A stretch of 64,000 bases of DNA from Margaritifera margaritifera (taxonomy: Eukaryota; Mollusca; Bivalvia; Unionida; Margaritiferidae), in NCBI GenBank assembly GCA_029931535.1, contig JAQPZY010001523.1, positions 3,278,501 through 3,342,500 on the forward strand. Direction: 5' to 3'. Below the pieces are notes generated by a model, which had not been told where the DNA came from, made no database searches, and saw only the letters and a program-made list of their open reading frames with translations. Below, piece by piece: positions 54,370 through 64,000 of the stretch. Numbering within the stretch: the first letter of the stretch is position 1; the number at the start of each line of letters is the position of its first letter. Made by a program: the position numbers and the translations under genes.

Positions 54370-54985
54370 GGCGAAAATTAACGTCATCTTAGACCAGATA
54401 CTACAATATGTACTAAATATATTATATCCCGGTAAAGTTAACCGTGGTGGAGGTTGTGAAGAAAATATGTTATGGGAATGTTGCAGCGGGATAATGCCTG
54501 ATGCCTGGCTGGAATTTTGATAATACTTCATTGGGAAGGTTCGATTTTTTCATTTAGGTCAACTTCCCCATCCGTTTTCAGTTGCAGTATACAGTATCTT
54601 TCCTTACGTGTACGTTCTATATTGGTCCAATCCGGGTTAGGCCCAGTCAGTAAAATCTCAAGGGGCTCAACCGAATGTCAGTTGAGTTGTAGTGGATGGC
54701 GAGTTTCGCGATGATTTTGTTGCGAATGTGGTTCTTGTGGTATTCATCAATTTTCTGAAATCAACGGTTTCGCCAACATATTGAGTAGCACAGATTCTGC
54801 ATGTTTTTGAGACAGATTAAATGTTTGCTTTCGATATTCTAACTTCTGATCAGTAGTAAAGCTCGGAAGATTCGAACTGGTGCCAAAGCTTCAGATCGAT
54901 CTGTTGTAAATTTGGGGCATGGGGATGGAAGGTAACCACGACGGGGATGCGCTTTTTGGCATATATATATATATATATATGAAAT
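54370..54985 (-). pseudogene. Penelope-like retroelement fragment, GIY-YIG end
   Basis: Minus-strand blocks: RIPVVVTFHPHAPNLQQI (the RT-to-endonuclease linker), CRICATQYVGETVDF (GIY-YIG start), NKIIAKLAIHYNSTDIRLSP and NPDWTNIERTRKERYC. Frames shift and stops occur. Only the C-terminal third of a PLE protein is present, in opposite orientation to the copy at 55.3-57.5 kb. Confidence 0.65.
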
Positions 54986-55269
54986 AAAAAACACCACAAA
55001 GGCCGATAAATTTGTGCGATTAGTTTCGCATTTACTATATGCTTCTTCAGGCACAAAATATTTTGAAAGAAATTCATGACGTCTATATATTTATTAACAA
55101 TTACGTCACTGGCATAATGTCATAAATGATGTTAATTTTGACCAGGTTTGCATAATTATGCAACAACTAATATAAAAGACTTCCCAGGACAAAAGAGTAG
55201 AAGATTCCAGAAATTCAATTGCAGGAGACAATGAAAAAAAAAAAAAAGGCGAAAACAAATTTAGAGAGG

Positions 55270-57500
55270 TAAAGAGACAGTGTTAAATCTTTCACGTAGA
55301 AAACTTACTGATAGTGACTACGTACTTCTAGGTAATGGACTACAGTTTTGTCCCAAACCAAAATCTAATGATAAAATTAAATTAGCTGAAGAAATTTTTA
55401 ATTTTTCTAGACGCCTGAAATTAAAAGATTTTTTTTGATGATAAATCAGGCAATAACTCCAAGTGTGAATCAGATTTTTTTAATTAAAAGAATATGGGTT
55501 ATTTCAATAAAAACAATTCATCCTTTACACCACCTAGTGGACATGACTCCCATTTAGATTTTTACATCTAAACTATCGCAGAAGAAATATTACACGAGAG
55601 TCCTCAAAAGCGACATTTTATTAATATCTCTAAGGAAGAAATGGAGTCTTTACGTAATCTAATTAATGACGAGAGTATTGTTATTAAAAAGTCTGATAAA
55701 TCAAACACTATTATTATTATGAATCAGGAAGAGTACGTTAAAGAAGTTGAACGTCAATTAAATGATGAAAAGTACTACAAAAAAGTCAACAAAGACCCTT
55801 CATTAGCAATTAAATCTAAAATTTTCACATGCATTGATGAAATATCTAAGAATAATAGTTCCGTATACTTTCCCTCTCAAAATACGTACACCTCAATTCT
55901 CCATATTGCCCAAAACTCCTAAAAGTCCTGACCATACATTACCTTTAAATTATCCAGGACAACCAATTATATCAGGTTGTAATCCGTATACGGAGAACCT
56001 ATCCAAAGTTATAGATAGTATTTTGCAACCTTTAATTAAATCACTTCCTTCATACATTAAAGATACATCTGATTTCATAAACAAGTTGAAGTCTATTTCA
56101 CAACTATCTCATAATTCCCTTCTTGTATCTTAAGATGTAGCATCATTGTATACAAACATACCGCATGCAGATGGTATTAAGGCGTGTAGATATTTTCTTG
56201 ACAACAGTCCTAATCATAACAGACTATCGAGTGAAGATATTTGTAAAATAATAACACTTATCTTGGAAAATAATAATTTCCAATTTAATAGTACCAATTA
56301 CATCAAAATAATGGGTACGGCAATGGGTAGTCCTATGGCTCCTTCATACGCTTCCCTTTTCATGGGTAAATTAGAACAAGATTTTCTTAAAAACGAGAAT
56401 ATTAATCCCACTGTTTTGTTAAGATTTTTAGATGACATCTTTATGATCTGGAACCATTCAGAAGAATATCTACACAAATTTATTAATCGCCTAAATAATC
56501 CCCCCCCCCCCCCAATTAAATTTATATACATTGCATCCAGTACGCATGTTTCATTTCTAGACGTAAATGTGATGAAAAATTCTGATAATACTATCTCTAC
56601 AAATGTTCACGTCAAAGAAACTAATATCCACCAGTATGTGGAATATTTGTATTGTCATCCCAGGTCATGTAAAAACGGTATACATTATAATCAGGCGAAA
56701 ATATACCGACGTATCATTTCAGACGATTGTAAATTACAAAATTCTTTGAATAAATTAAAAACTTATTTCCAAAGCAGAAATTATCCTATACATGTAATTG
56801 AGTCTGCTTTGAATAAAATCTTCTGTATTCTTGCCCAAAATGATGCTTTAAATACAGCATAATGTACGAAAGAGAAAAATAGAATTCCTTTCATAATACA
56901 ATATAATCCTTCATTGCCAAATATAGGCCTTACAATTAATAAACATTGGAGTCTCCTCGACTTATCAGATAAGAACAGCGTCAAAACACTTAACAAGAGC
57001 AAGCCAATTCTTGCTTATAGAAGACCTAGGAATTTGCAAGATCTTTTGATCAGAACTAAACCGACAGAAAATATAAAAACATGTTTTTCATCATCCAAAT
57101 GCAACAGACGTCGGTGGTCTCATTGTGCAAATATTAGAGAAAGTACCTGTTTTAGTAGCTCCAATGCGAAATAATTGTTTTCTCTACGTTATAACACTGA
57201 CTGCATATCAACTGATGTAATTTATTTGATAACCTGTAAAAAATGTAACATGCAATATGTTGGACAAACACTTCAACAAGTTTCTAAGAGAATGAATAAT
57301 CACCCCTTTCATATTAAAAAATTATGGATCCTTAGTTCTCCTCTAATGTTTCAATACATTTTAATACAAATAATCATTCTTTACGTGATTTTTCTTTCAT
57401 GCCAATCGATATTGTGCATGGAGAGATGAATAGACTGATTAAAGAAAGTTACTGGATTAATCGGTTAGATATTTTGTATCCCAATGGCCTTAATACTAAG
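55270..57500 (+). pseudogene. Penelope-like retroelement (RT + GIY-YIG endonuclease)
   Basis: N-terminal block at about 55280-55435: LSRRKLTDSDYVLLGNGLQF CPKP, FSRRLKLKDFF. Then 55641-55922 (frame 3): IVIKKSDKSNTIIIMNQEEY. The RT core in frame 1: PGQPIISGCNPYTENLSKVI, SLYTNIPH, TAMGSPMAPSYASLFMGKLE, catalytic FLDDIFMIW (56434-56460) and FLDVNV. The linker PSLPNIGLTINKHWSLLDL leads to GIY-YIG block VIYLITCKKCNMQYVGQT (57208-57262) and the end block [20 protein letters not shown]. Breaks: a frameshift near 55900, stops at 56131-56133, 56860-56862 and 57172-57174 and another shift near 57330-57400. Length and order fit a nearly full PLE. Confidence 0.88.
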
Positions 57501-57546
57501 GCATTATATAAAATTGTATACAATTTTAATAAAAGAATTGATATGT

Positions 57547-57547
<1 letters not shown>

Positions 57548-57612
<65 letters not shown>

Positions 57613-57680
57613 ATAACAGTTATAAAAATATATAATTGTATGTATGACTGTTTGTCTCTACATTGTGATTTAACTATATA

Positions 57681-57765
<85 letters not shown>
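57548..57765. repeat. (TA)n and (GA)n microsatellites after the PLE
   Basis: TA run at 57548-57608, a second TA run at 57676-57730 continuing into GA to 57765. Confidence 0.95.
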
Positions 57766-57768
<3 letters not shown>

Positions 57769-57769
57769 A

Positions 57770-59010
57770 ATTACCATGAAAGTACATTGTGGTTTTGCGT
57801 TTTTGATGTATATAATCACCGCATCGCCGTCTAGGGTATTGAAGTGAGCTCTCAGGCGTGTCTAAACTAGCTTCAGGACAACAGCAATTATTCAGACGAT
57901 AACTGTAGTTGGCTTTATAAATCAGTACGGAAATCAATTAAATGTTCTCCTGGGGAATTTGTTTCCATGATAACTTACAATTGATGTGCCTTTAATAAAT
58001 ATAATACATTCTCAGCGATCATATTGTTCTAGTAATCAGAACATGGAACACTCCTGGCATTGTTACATCCTCCGGTATCATCACATTCTAACAAGAACTG
58101 GATTTGGAAAGATAGCAATAATTCGAGCTGAACTTAAAGCTAACTTCATTGTCATCAATAAATTCGGTCTTTACCAGTTTTTGATAAAGTCTCTGTATAA
58201 GAAAGTTTTCACTCATCTTGTGTCGCGTCAACTAATGTTTTATCTTTTTCTTCTTAAATACTCATTAAAGAGATATTATTTAAAAATGAAGACATTTTGA
58301 TTAAAATCCCCTTGGTATCCAAGACCACAAAAAAGGATAATGCAGTTTGTAAATACATAACACTGAATAACAAGGATTTACCTGGAGTACAGAATTAGGC
58401 AACGAGTATTTGGTTATTGACCGGCTGTAATTTTTATTGATAGCTAAAGTACTTCAAATGTGTTAGAATGAAAGCGACTTGTCATTCAACCAGAGGGCAC
58501 TAAAGTTAAACTAGAGGTTGAAAGTACTTCGTCTACGTAGGTATTCTTTATCAGTGGTTCTGTTTTTTTCATACTTTTGCCAACAAATGTATCAATATAT
58601 ATCTCAAATGAGAGCTCCAAGATAATTTGTTATATCAATTCAACTGCCCTCTCTTTTGCTATCTCTTAATGTATGTCCTTTACATACGCTCCAGAAGAAA
58701 ATTCAGAAAATACAAGAATGCAATGAAATTTGCTTAAACTTGCCTAAAGTGGCCACCACTGAGAACGAACGTTTTGGCCGCTTTATAGAGATGGCTAATT
58801 TTTAGAGGTTTGGTTTATAATACAATCGCTCCATAGGGAAAAAATGCGATATGATTAGATCAAGAATTGCTACTATCATACTTATATTAGCTTTAGGAAC
58901 ATTAGCAATTGTTACACCTTTTTCTTTAAACAACAGTTTAAACACATAATGACAAATTTCCTTTAACTTCGAGATTTATACTGTTGAAAATATCTCTAAA
59001 GTTTGTATTT

Positions 59011-59052
<42 letters not shown>

Positions 59053-60180
59053 CATGACCAACTGTTTGTGATCTTCTGATTTCAGGTTTTGCAAAACGTC
59101 TTGCAATTTAGCTTGTGTATCTGGATCTTTATCTTTAATAATATCTTTTTTAAATTTCCATCTCTCTGTCATACCAATCAGGATCTTTTTTCATTGATTT
59201 AATTTTTAAAATAACTACTTCCGCTGAAGTTTCATTATCCCTTAATTCTCTTTCTTCTAGCAGCGTAAACAATCTAGAAGGTCGTTGGGTATCAGTCCTT
59301 TTGAAGTATTCATCTTTCCGTCTTTTACTTGCTGGTCAAATGGCTCATTTTCGTTAACTGAGTTAATTTCTATTTTCTCATTAACTCCTATAAGGTTGTT
59401 TGATTATAACTTCCGGCTCAAGATGCTGTAAAAGCGTAGGCTTGTCCTTTTTCTGGTGGATATCAAACGCTTCCTTCTTTTGTCCAACCTAATTCTTTCA
59501 AAACCCAACTTCTGCCGTTATCGCAAGCCACGGGTGATAATACCACTATGCTCCTTTACCAGACGTTGCTGCATGAGCGGAGAATTTCTCGTTTCTCATG
59601 AATATGCATAAACCTGCTTAACCAATAGTTGCGAGCGTCAGTAAATGTTTCTCGCCATTGTGACCCAACACGACCTTTCAGGCCGTTTGAATGAGCCAAT
59701 CAAAGTTTCTCTTCCAAGCACAGTCACTTATCAGTGATGCGTAGGAGACTGTTACATTGTATTGTTTATGACATATTTATGTTTAGACGTACTCATGAAA
59801 AACAAGGAAATCTCAGCACTGCAGGAAGCCACGGGTGATGAAGAAGCGTAGCGGATTGTCTCCCGTGGCTAAAGATATTGAACGTCCTTTTATATTTTTT
59901 ATCCCAGATACATTACGGTGCCAAAGTTGGGGGCCTTGCATTTACCGATTTATGAGTCAATATAAACATGAAATATTCATATTTTTATCGGATCAAATTT
60001 ACTGGGTTAAAGTATAGCTAGTATAAATGTGTCAGAAGTTTTTGAGAGAGAGAGAGAGAGAGTTGTATGCACATATATTACGTATAATATTTTAATATTC
60101 TTACATTTCTGCTTTCATGGTTTTAGTCATCCGTCCTTCCACCCATGTATATATACATAACATATGCCTAAATCTATAAA
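57770..60180. other. Spacer, no gene recognised
   Basis: Contains an (AT)n run at 59013-59050 and a (GA)n at 60044-60061. Minus-strand phrases near 59180-59300 (RRKDEYFKRTDTQRPSRLFT, LLEERELRDNETSAEVV) look like decayed coding sequence but no family can be named. Confidence 0.4.
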
Positions 60181-60184
60181 ATAA

Positions 60185-60350
60185 CGTAGTACATATATAC
60201 AAATACGTACATACATACAAATACGTACATACATACAAATACGTACATATATACAAATACGTACATATATACAAATACGTACATATATGCAAATACGTAC
60301 ATACATACAAATACGTACATACATACAAATACGCATACATACATACATAT
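60185..60350. repeat. 18-bp minisatellite, about 9 copies
   Basis: Unit acatacatacaaatacgt with ACATATATAC variants. Cys/Tyr-rich minus frames across it are artefacts. Confidence 0.9.
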
Positions 60351-61089
60351 GTGCAATACATACAAACATGCATACACTTAAATACAAACATGTTCGTACC
60401 TATACATACACATGTATTTGTAGACAAATAAACATTGTTAATTAATACAGTGATACCTCCCTGGACTGGGCACTGCTGAGACGATACGGGTGACCAAGAT
60501 GCTGTGATGGTATTTAGATGGCTGACTCAGGGAAGCCTCGTGGTATATAAACATGTATACTTAAACTATTAATGCGTCCAAAACGTGTCAACATATACCT
60601 TACTACAGATATAATGGTAAATAAAGATAAATTAATATTCAATTTTAAAAACAGCTTTTTGTGCAGTTGCCATTTTCTATCAAAATTGTCCTATGTAAAG
60701 TTCGCGTACAATGAATACACTTCTACCCATTCTTTGATCTATGTATCTAGTTAATAATACTTTCTCTGGTCTATCATTTTCGGAAATTCTGATTGAGTCT
60801 TCACCCATTGTTTGGTAATATTATGTTTTACCTTCAGTAGAAAAATATTTGTATTTAAATCATAAACTAAGTCATTTATTTCCATTTTATGTTTAATATA
60901 GTCTTTATGTAGATCAGCTAATCCTCTGTTTAATTCGCTTCTTGTTTGTGGTTAAAAAAATCCACGATTTGATAAATTTTCTATGGCAGGATTATCAATA
61001 ACAGGAGTTTCATTCGGTATTTCAAACTCGTCTACACTACCACCATTTGTCACTATTTAAATAATTCTAAATCAACTTAAAAAACAATT

Positions 61090-61330
61090 AAGTTGTCTTA
61101 GAATCTAAACAAGATATAGACGTCAGTACTATATATGAACACCGAATAACCGAAGGCTGCAAACGGGAATTAAAAATTAATATAGGGAATGGAACATACA
61201 AGGAAATAATTGGTAAACACTTAACCGATAAGGAGTTGGATAACACGGACCCAAACCAAATCACGGAAACATATGAAAATGTTGTAAATGCTAGATCTGC
61301 TAAAATATCGAAGTCATTGTCAGATTAATA
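61090..61330 (+). pseudogene. Decayed coding piece, unknown
   Basis: One frame reads QDIDVSTIYEHRITEGCKRE, LKINIGNGTYKEIIGKHLTD and KELDNTDPNQITETYENVVN without stops for about 70 codons. Composition is protein-like, there is no start ATG, and no family is recognised. It lies on the plus strand upstream of the older integrase, so may be from the older element. Confidence 0.3.
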
Positions 61331-61792
61331 TTACTAGGAATAACATCTTTCTTCCGATTGATAACTTAAACTAATTAACGAAAGCGTTAAAAGAAGATTA
61401 CTGAACAACAGATAGAATTAGATACTTTTCTGGACTTTAATCTTTTAGGTTTGGAATAGCAATGATGGCATTAAGTGCTATCTTGATAATACTTCAGCAC
61501 ATCCATTTAAAAATGGAGGATGAAAACCAGGACGTAATTACTTTAGAAAGTCCGTAACTGTAACCTGAAATTAACTTGAAGGGAACTCGAATGTAACTTG
61601 AAAATAACTCGAATAACTGTTTTCCAAAACTTTAATTTCATTGCAAAATAAATGGAAGGTGGTGAAATTAAAACTGAGAAGGTAACTATTCAAAGAGATA
61701 AAAGATTCACGTAGAGTTGAAGTTGGGAAAAAGTTTGTAAAACGTTCGCAATAATTTAAAAAAAATCAAAAGCAGACAAATTAAAATATATT

Positions 61793-61924
61793 ATGTCTAC
61801 TCAGAGAACTCAAAGAGCCACGAAAACACAACTTACGTGGTGTTGCACTTATTACTTGATATATGGGATAGTTACTGCTATAGGAATAGGTATTATGTAT
61901 TCAAGAAAGCACCTAAAAAGATAA
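61793..61924 (+). CDS. 43-aa single-pass membrane ORF
   Basis: From ATG 61793: Thr/Arg-rich N-terminus (STQRTQRATKTQL), a hydrophobic helix (WCCTYYLIYGIVTAIGIGIM) and a basic end (YSRKHLKR). Small single-pass proteins are usual in Polintons, and the older integrase is 270 bp away. No homologue is recalled. Confidence 0.35.
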   Translation: MSTQRTQRATKTQLTWCCTYYLIYGIVTAIGIGIMYSRKHLKR

Positions 61925-62193
61925 TCAGTGACAGTGGAGCCTACTAACATATCCTCCAAAGAGTAAAATAAACTAAATTCAATTCCAGCAATGCTGTAGC
62001 AGAGTCATGCAATCAGGACTAAATGTAATAAAATTTACGTTAATAAACGGCAATCAAAACAACATAACACTGTTAACCTTACAACATTAAATTAAACTCG
62101 TACAGCAGGTTACAGTATGCTTTTGAAGAAGCTTTTTAACGTTAAAATAGAGTCCCCAACTAACATAGGTATAGAAGAAAATTATTTCTCTGA

Positions 62194-62800
62194 TTATAAA
62201 TATATCTTCCCTGAAATTAGCAGCATAACCTTTGGCAAAACAGCTTTATAGTTTGAGATCCTGACTTTCTCATTTATTTTATATTTGGGTGTTCCATAGG
62301 CAGCTGTTGTAAGATAGCCAAATAAAAAGTTAAATCCATACTTTTGACCTATTGTTAGGCTTACTGGCTTCAATTGACTACATGTATATAGATCGGTGAT
62401 ATGATCTATTGTATCTTTCAATAAGATTTTAGAATATATCTCCACATTTTCTGGTTTCATTTTCAGTAGAATACTTCCATATTCTAGTCTTAAAAGTTCG
62501 ATTAAATCTTTCCGCTATAGATGCTCTTTTATTTGAGTGAGTGGAAAAGTATTTAAAAATATTTTCTTTCTCTAGCAATTCCTTGACCCATACGCTACAC
62601 AATTTCTTTTCTTAATCGAACTGTATATTTTTCTAGTTTTTTTTCAGTAAATATTTATATAAAAGAGCTCTGTATGTGTTATTCCGTTTTTGATTTTACT
62701 TTCTTAATCAAGGCGTATTATAGTAAAACATCTATCACTGTCAAAATATATTTGTATTTAAGGTTGAATTTCTCATATCAGCAATGTCTGCCTGAAACTG
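62194..62800 (-). pseudogene. Polinton-type integrase remnant (older element)
   Basis: Minus-strand blocks in order: QFQADIADM at 62774-62800 (first catalytic Asp), KYKYILTVIDV near 62720-62755, ASIAERFNRTFKTRIWKY near 62474-62527 (catalytic Glu), then 62460-62194 reading ITDLYTCSQLKPVSLTIGQK and a C-terminal AYGTPKYKINEKVRISNYK block (the SH3-like region of Polinton integrases). The D.G.EF block is missing or unreadable and frames shift repeatedly. Clearly a different and far older copy than the integrase at 11.0-12.1 kb. Confidence 0.7.
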
Positions 62801-62849
62801 AGAATCTGCGTGACTAACATAAACCCTTCTATATTTAAATCTTTTTTAT

Positions 62850-64000
62850 GCCATGTTTGTGTAATGTGTAGTAAACTGTTTTATCAGCCAATCTTTCAGT
62901 TCAGAATCTTTTATGGGACTTGAAGATTGCATTGCTATCTTCTTCTTATCGGACTTAAAGATTCCTTCTCTATCCAGCGTACTTTGCCTTCATTGTTGAT
63001 TATATTTGCGAAAGAGACTGGACTTTTACGATCATGATATGGATCCCTTAAATACTGTTCTTGGCTAGTGTATGTTATTTAATTATATAAGTTTTTTGAA
63101 CTTATTAATATTCTTTGCACTCTAAAAATGTCAGGTTAATTTTTGAGTTATATACGGTATTCGGCACGTGGCTTTATCGATCGGCCTGTCCGTGTGGGAG
63201 TTTACACCTTTCGCACTCACAACGACTTGTTTGCGAGACGCTAAGCCTAGAAGTAAGTGAACTTGATTTAACCAAGTATAAAACAAATTGATAAAAAAAA
63301 AGTCGAGCAAGGCCTACTTTTATTTATTAGAATAAAAACTGTAAATTTATGAAAATAATTATTCTTTTGAATGGTCTGGCCTCAGTTTAAGATCAACGTA
63401 GGTTTTATCGATCGAGCACCTTATATAATAAAGCAAGTAACCGTTTCAATCGAGATCTCTCTGTGCGATAATTGTATAGGCTTATTTTGATAACTTATTA
63501 TTTAAATTATATAAAATTCTTGCAATAGTATGTCTGTACGTATATAAAAGTTATTTTTGTCTCAGCTAGTTACCAGCCAGGAAGTGAGCATCAATCCTCA
63601 TATAGGCTAAATATTAATAACTGAGGGAGATGTTACAATCAAACCCAGGTTTCCGCCTCAAATATTTGACATATTTAATTGAGTACCACCTTACTACGTA
63701 AATCTAGCCGTAAAAAGCAGATAAAAATACTTCCGCCGAAATGTAGAAAAAACGATCTCCAAATAAAAGTTAAATAAAATAAATACTGCTAAAGCATGTT
63801 GAAGCATGACACAGAAAATCTCGTGTATATCCCCACTCCCATGTCTATGCACAGAAGGAGGCTATAGGTAGTAAGGTGGGCTTTTGCAAAAAAATTAATA
63901 GTTGCTTGTATTCACTGCCGAATGAATTATGATTCATGGTGAATTTGAAAATAATAAAATTCTGGAATATGCACTGGCTTTTTATCCTATCTTTTTTGGT
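62850..64000. other. Spacer, no gene recognised
   Basis: A related phrase TTTATCGATCG(G/A) occurs at 63172 and 63405, possibly part of an unrecognised repeat or the end of the older element. No coding signal. Confidence 0.4.

Larger units (their letters stand above)
38600..62850. mobile_element. Dispersed remains of a second, older Polinton-like element
   Basis: Three hallmark genes are recognisable in ruined form: capsid protein (47.6-48.2 kb, plus), PolB with Endo VII-like zinc block (48.9-50.8 kb, minus) and integrase (62.2-62.8 kb, minus). Small hydrophobic and coiled-coil ORFs lie around them. The PolB and capsid motifs belong to a lineage different from the 15.8-kb element. I could not find terminal repeats or a target duplication, so extent is uncertain and the pieces might come from more than one insertion. 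Confidence 0.5.

Noticed and set aside
55020..55050. Hammerhead ribozyme core (minus strand CTGAAGA ... GAAAC)
   Set aside because: CTGANGA and GAAAC words are present with a 4-bp stem between, as PLE ribozymes have, but I could not find the required stem III with a GUH cleavage site, and it is opposite to the full-length PLE. A covariance-model search would settle it.

Overview
The window is animal genomic DNA from an AT-rich, repeat-rich invertebrate genome. A marine invertebrate, perhaps a mollusc, is my guess from the mix of Polinton, Penelope-like, LINE and tRNA-derived SINE sequences together with many micro- and minisatellites; no host gene is identifiable to prove it. I see no convincing host protein-coding gene. 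Almost all recognisable coding sequence belongs to mobile or virus-like elements.

Layout: 1-5572 is host spacer with minisatellites and a decayed LINE (about 3530-5330). Positions 5579-21404 are a full-length Polinton/Maverick of 15,826 bp, bounded by a perfect 6-bp target duplication (GTCGAG at 5573-5578 and 21405-21410) and long inverted repeats of about 0.9 kb. 21411-38600 is spacer with MITEs, SINEs and long tandem arrays (28-bp, 21-bp and about 50-60-bp units). From about 38.6 to 62.8 kb lie scattered, heavily mutated pieces of a second, older and different Polinton-like element: capsid protein at 47.6-48.2 kb, a protein-primed type PolB at 48.9-50.8 kb and an integrase at 62.2-62.8 kb. 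Two Penelope-like retroelement copies (54.4-55.0 kb minus, 55.3-57.5 kb plus) lie between them.

The 15.8-kb Polinton carries a nearly complete virus-like gene set on the minus strand: adenain-like cysteine protease, double jelly-roll major capsid protein, a pX-like basic minor protein, penton, a small membrane protein, DDE integrase with chromodomain, a pair of paralogous basic proteins, an A32/FtsK-type packaging ATPase and PolB. Compact spacing (stops overlapping starts, TATAAAA boxes about 40-60 nt upstream of several ATGs, often overlapping the previous gene's stop) gives it the look of a DNA virus genome. Between PolB and the ATPase is an accessory block (15.1-17.15 kb): a single-BIR IAP-like protein, a protein with three F-box-like repeats, one or two unknown ORFs (one with a faint Bcl-2 resemblance) and a PPPY-containing ORF with a C-terminal membrane segment. 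On the plus strand, divergent from PolB, is a CCHC zinc-knuckle plus HNH/NUMOD-like endonuclease gene.

The copy is almost certainly not autonomous. The major capsid gene has one in-frame stop, the integrase two, the penton two frameshifts, PolB a frameshift plus an in-frame deletion of the exonuclease region, the HNH gene a frameshift and a stop, and the membrane protein has no ATG. Yet the outer 0.7 kb of the two terminal repeats are nearly identical and the target duplication is perfect, so insertion, or repeat homogenisation, looks recent compared with the amount of gene damage.
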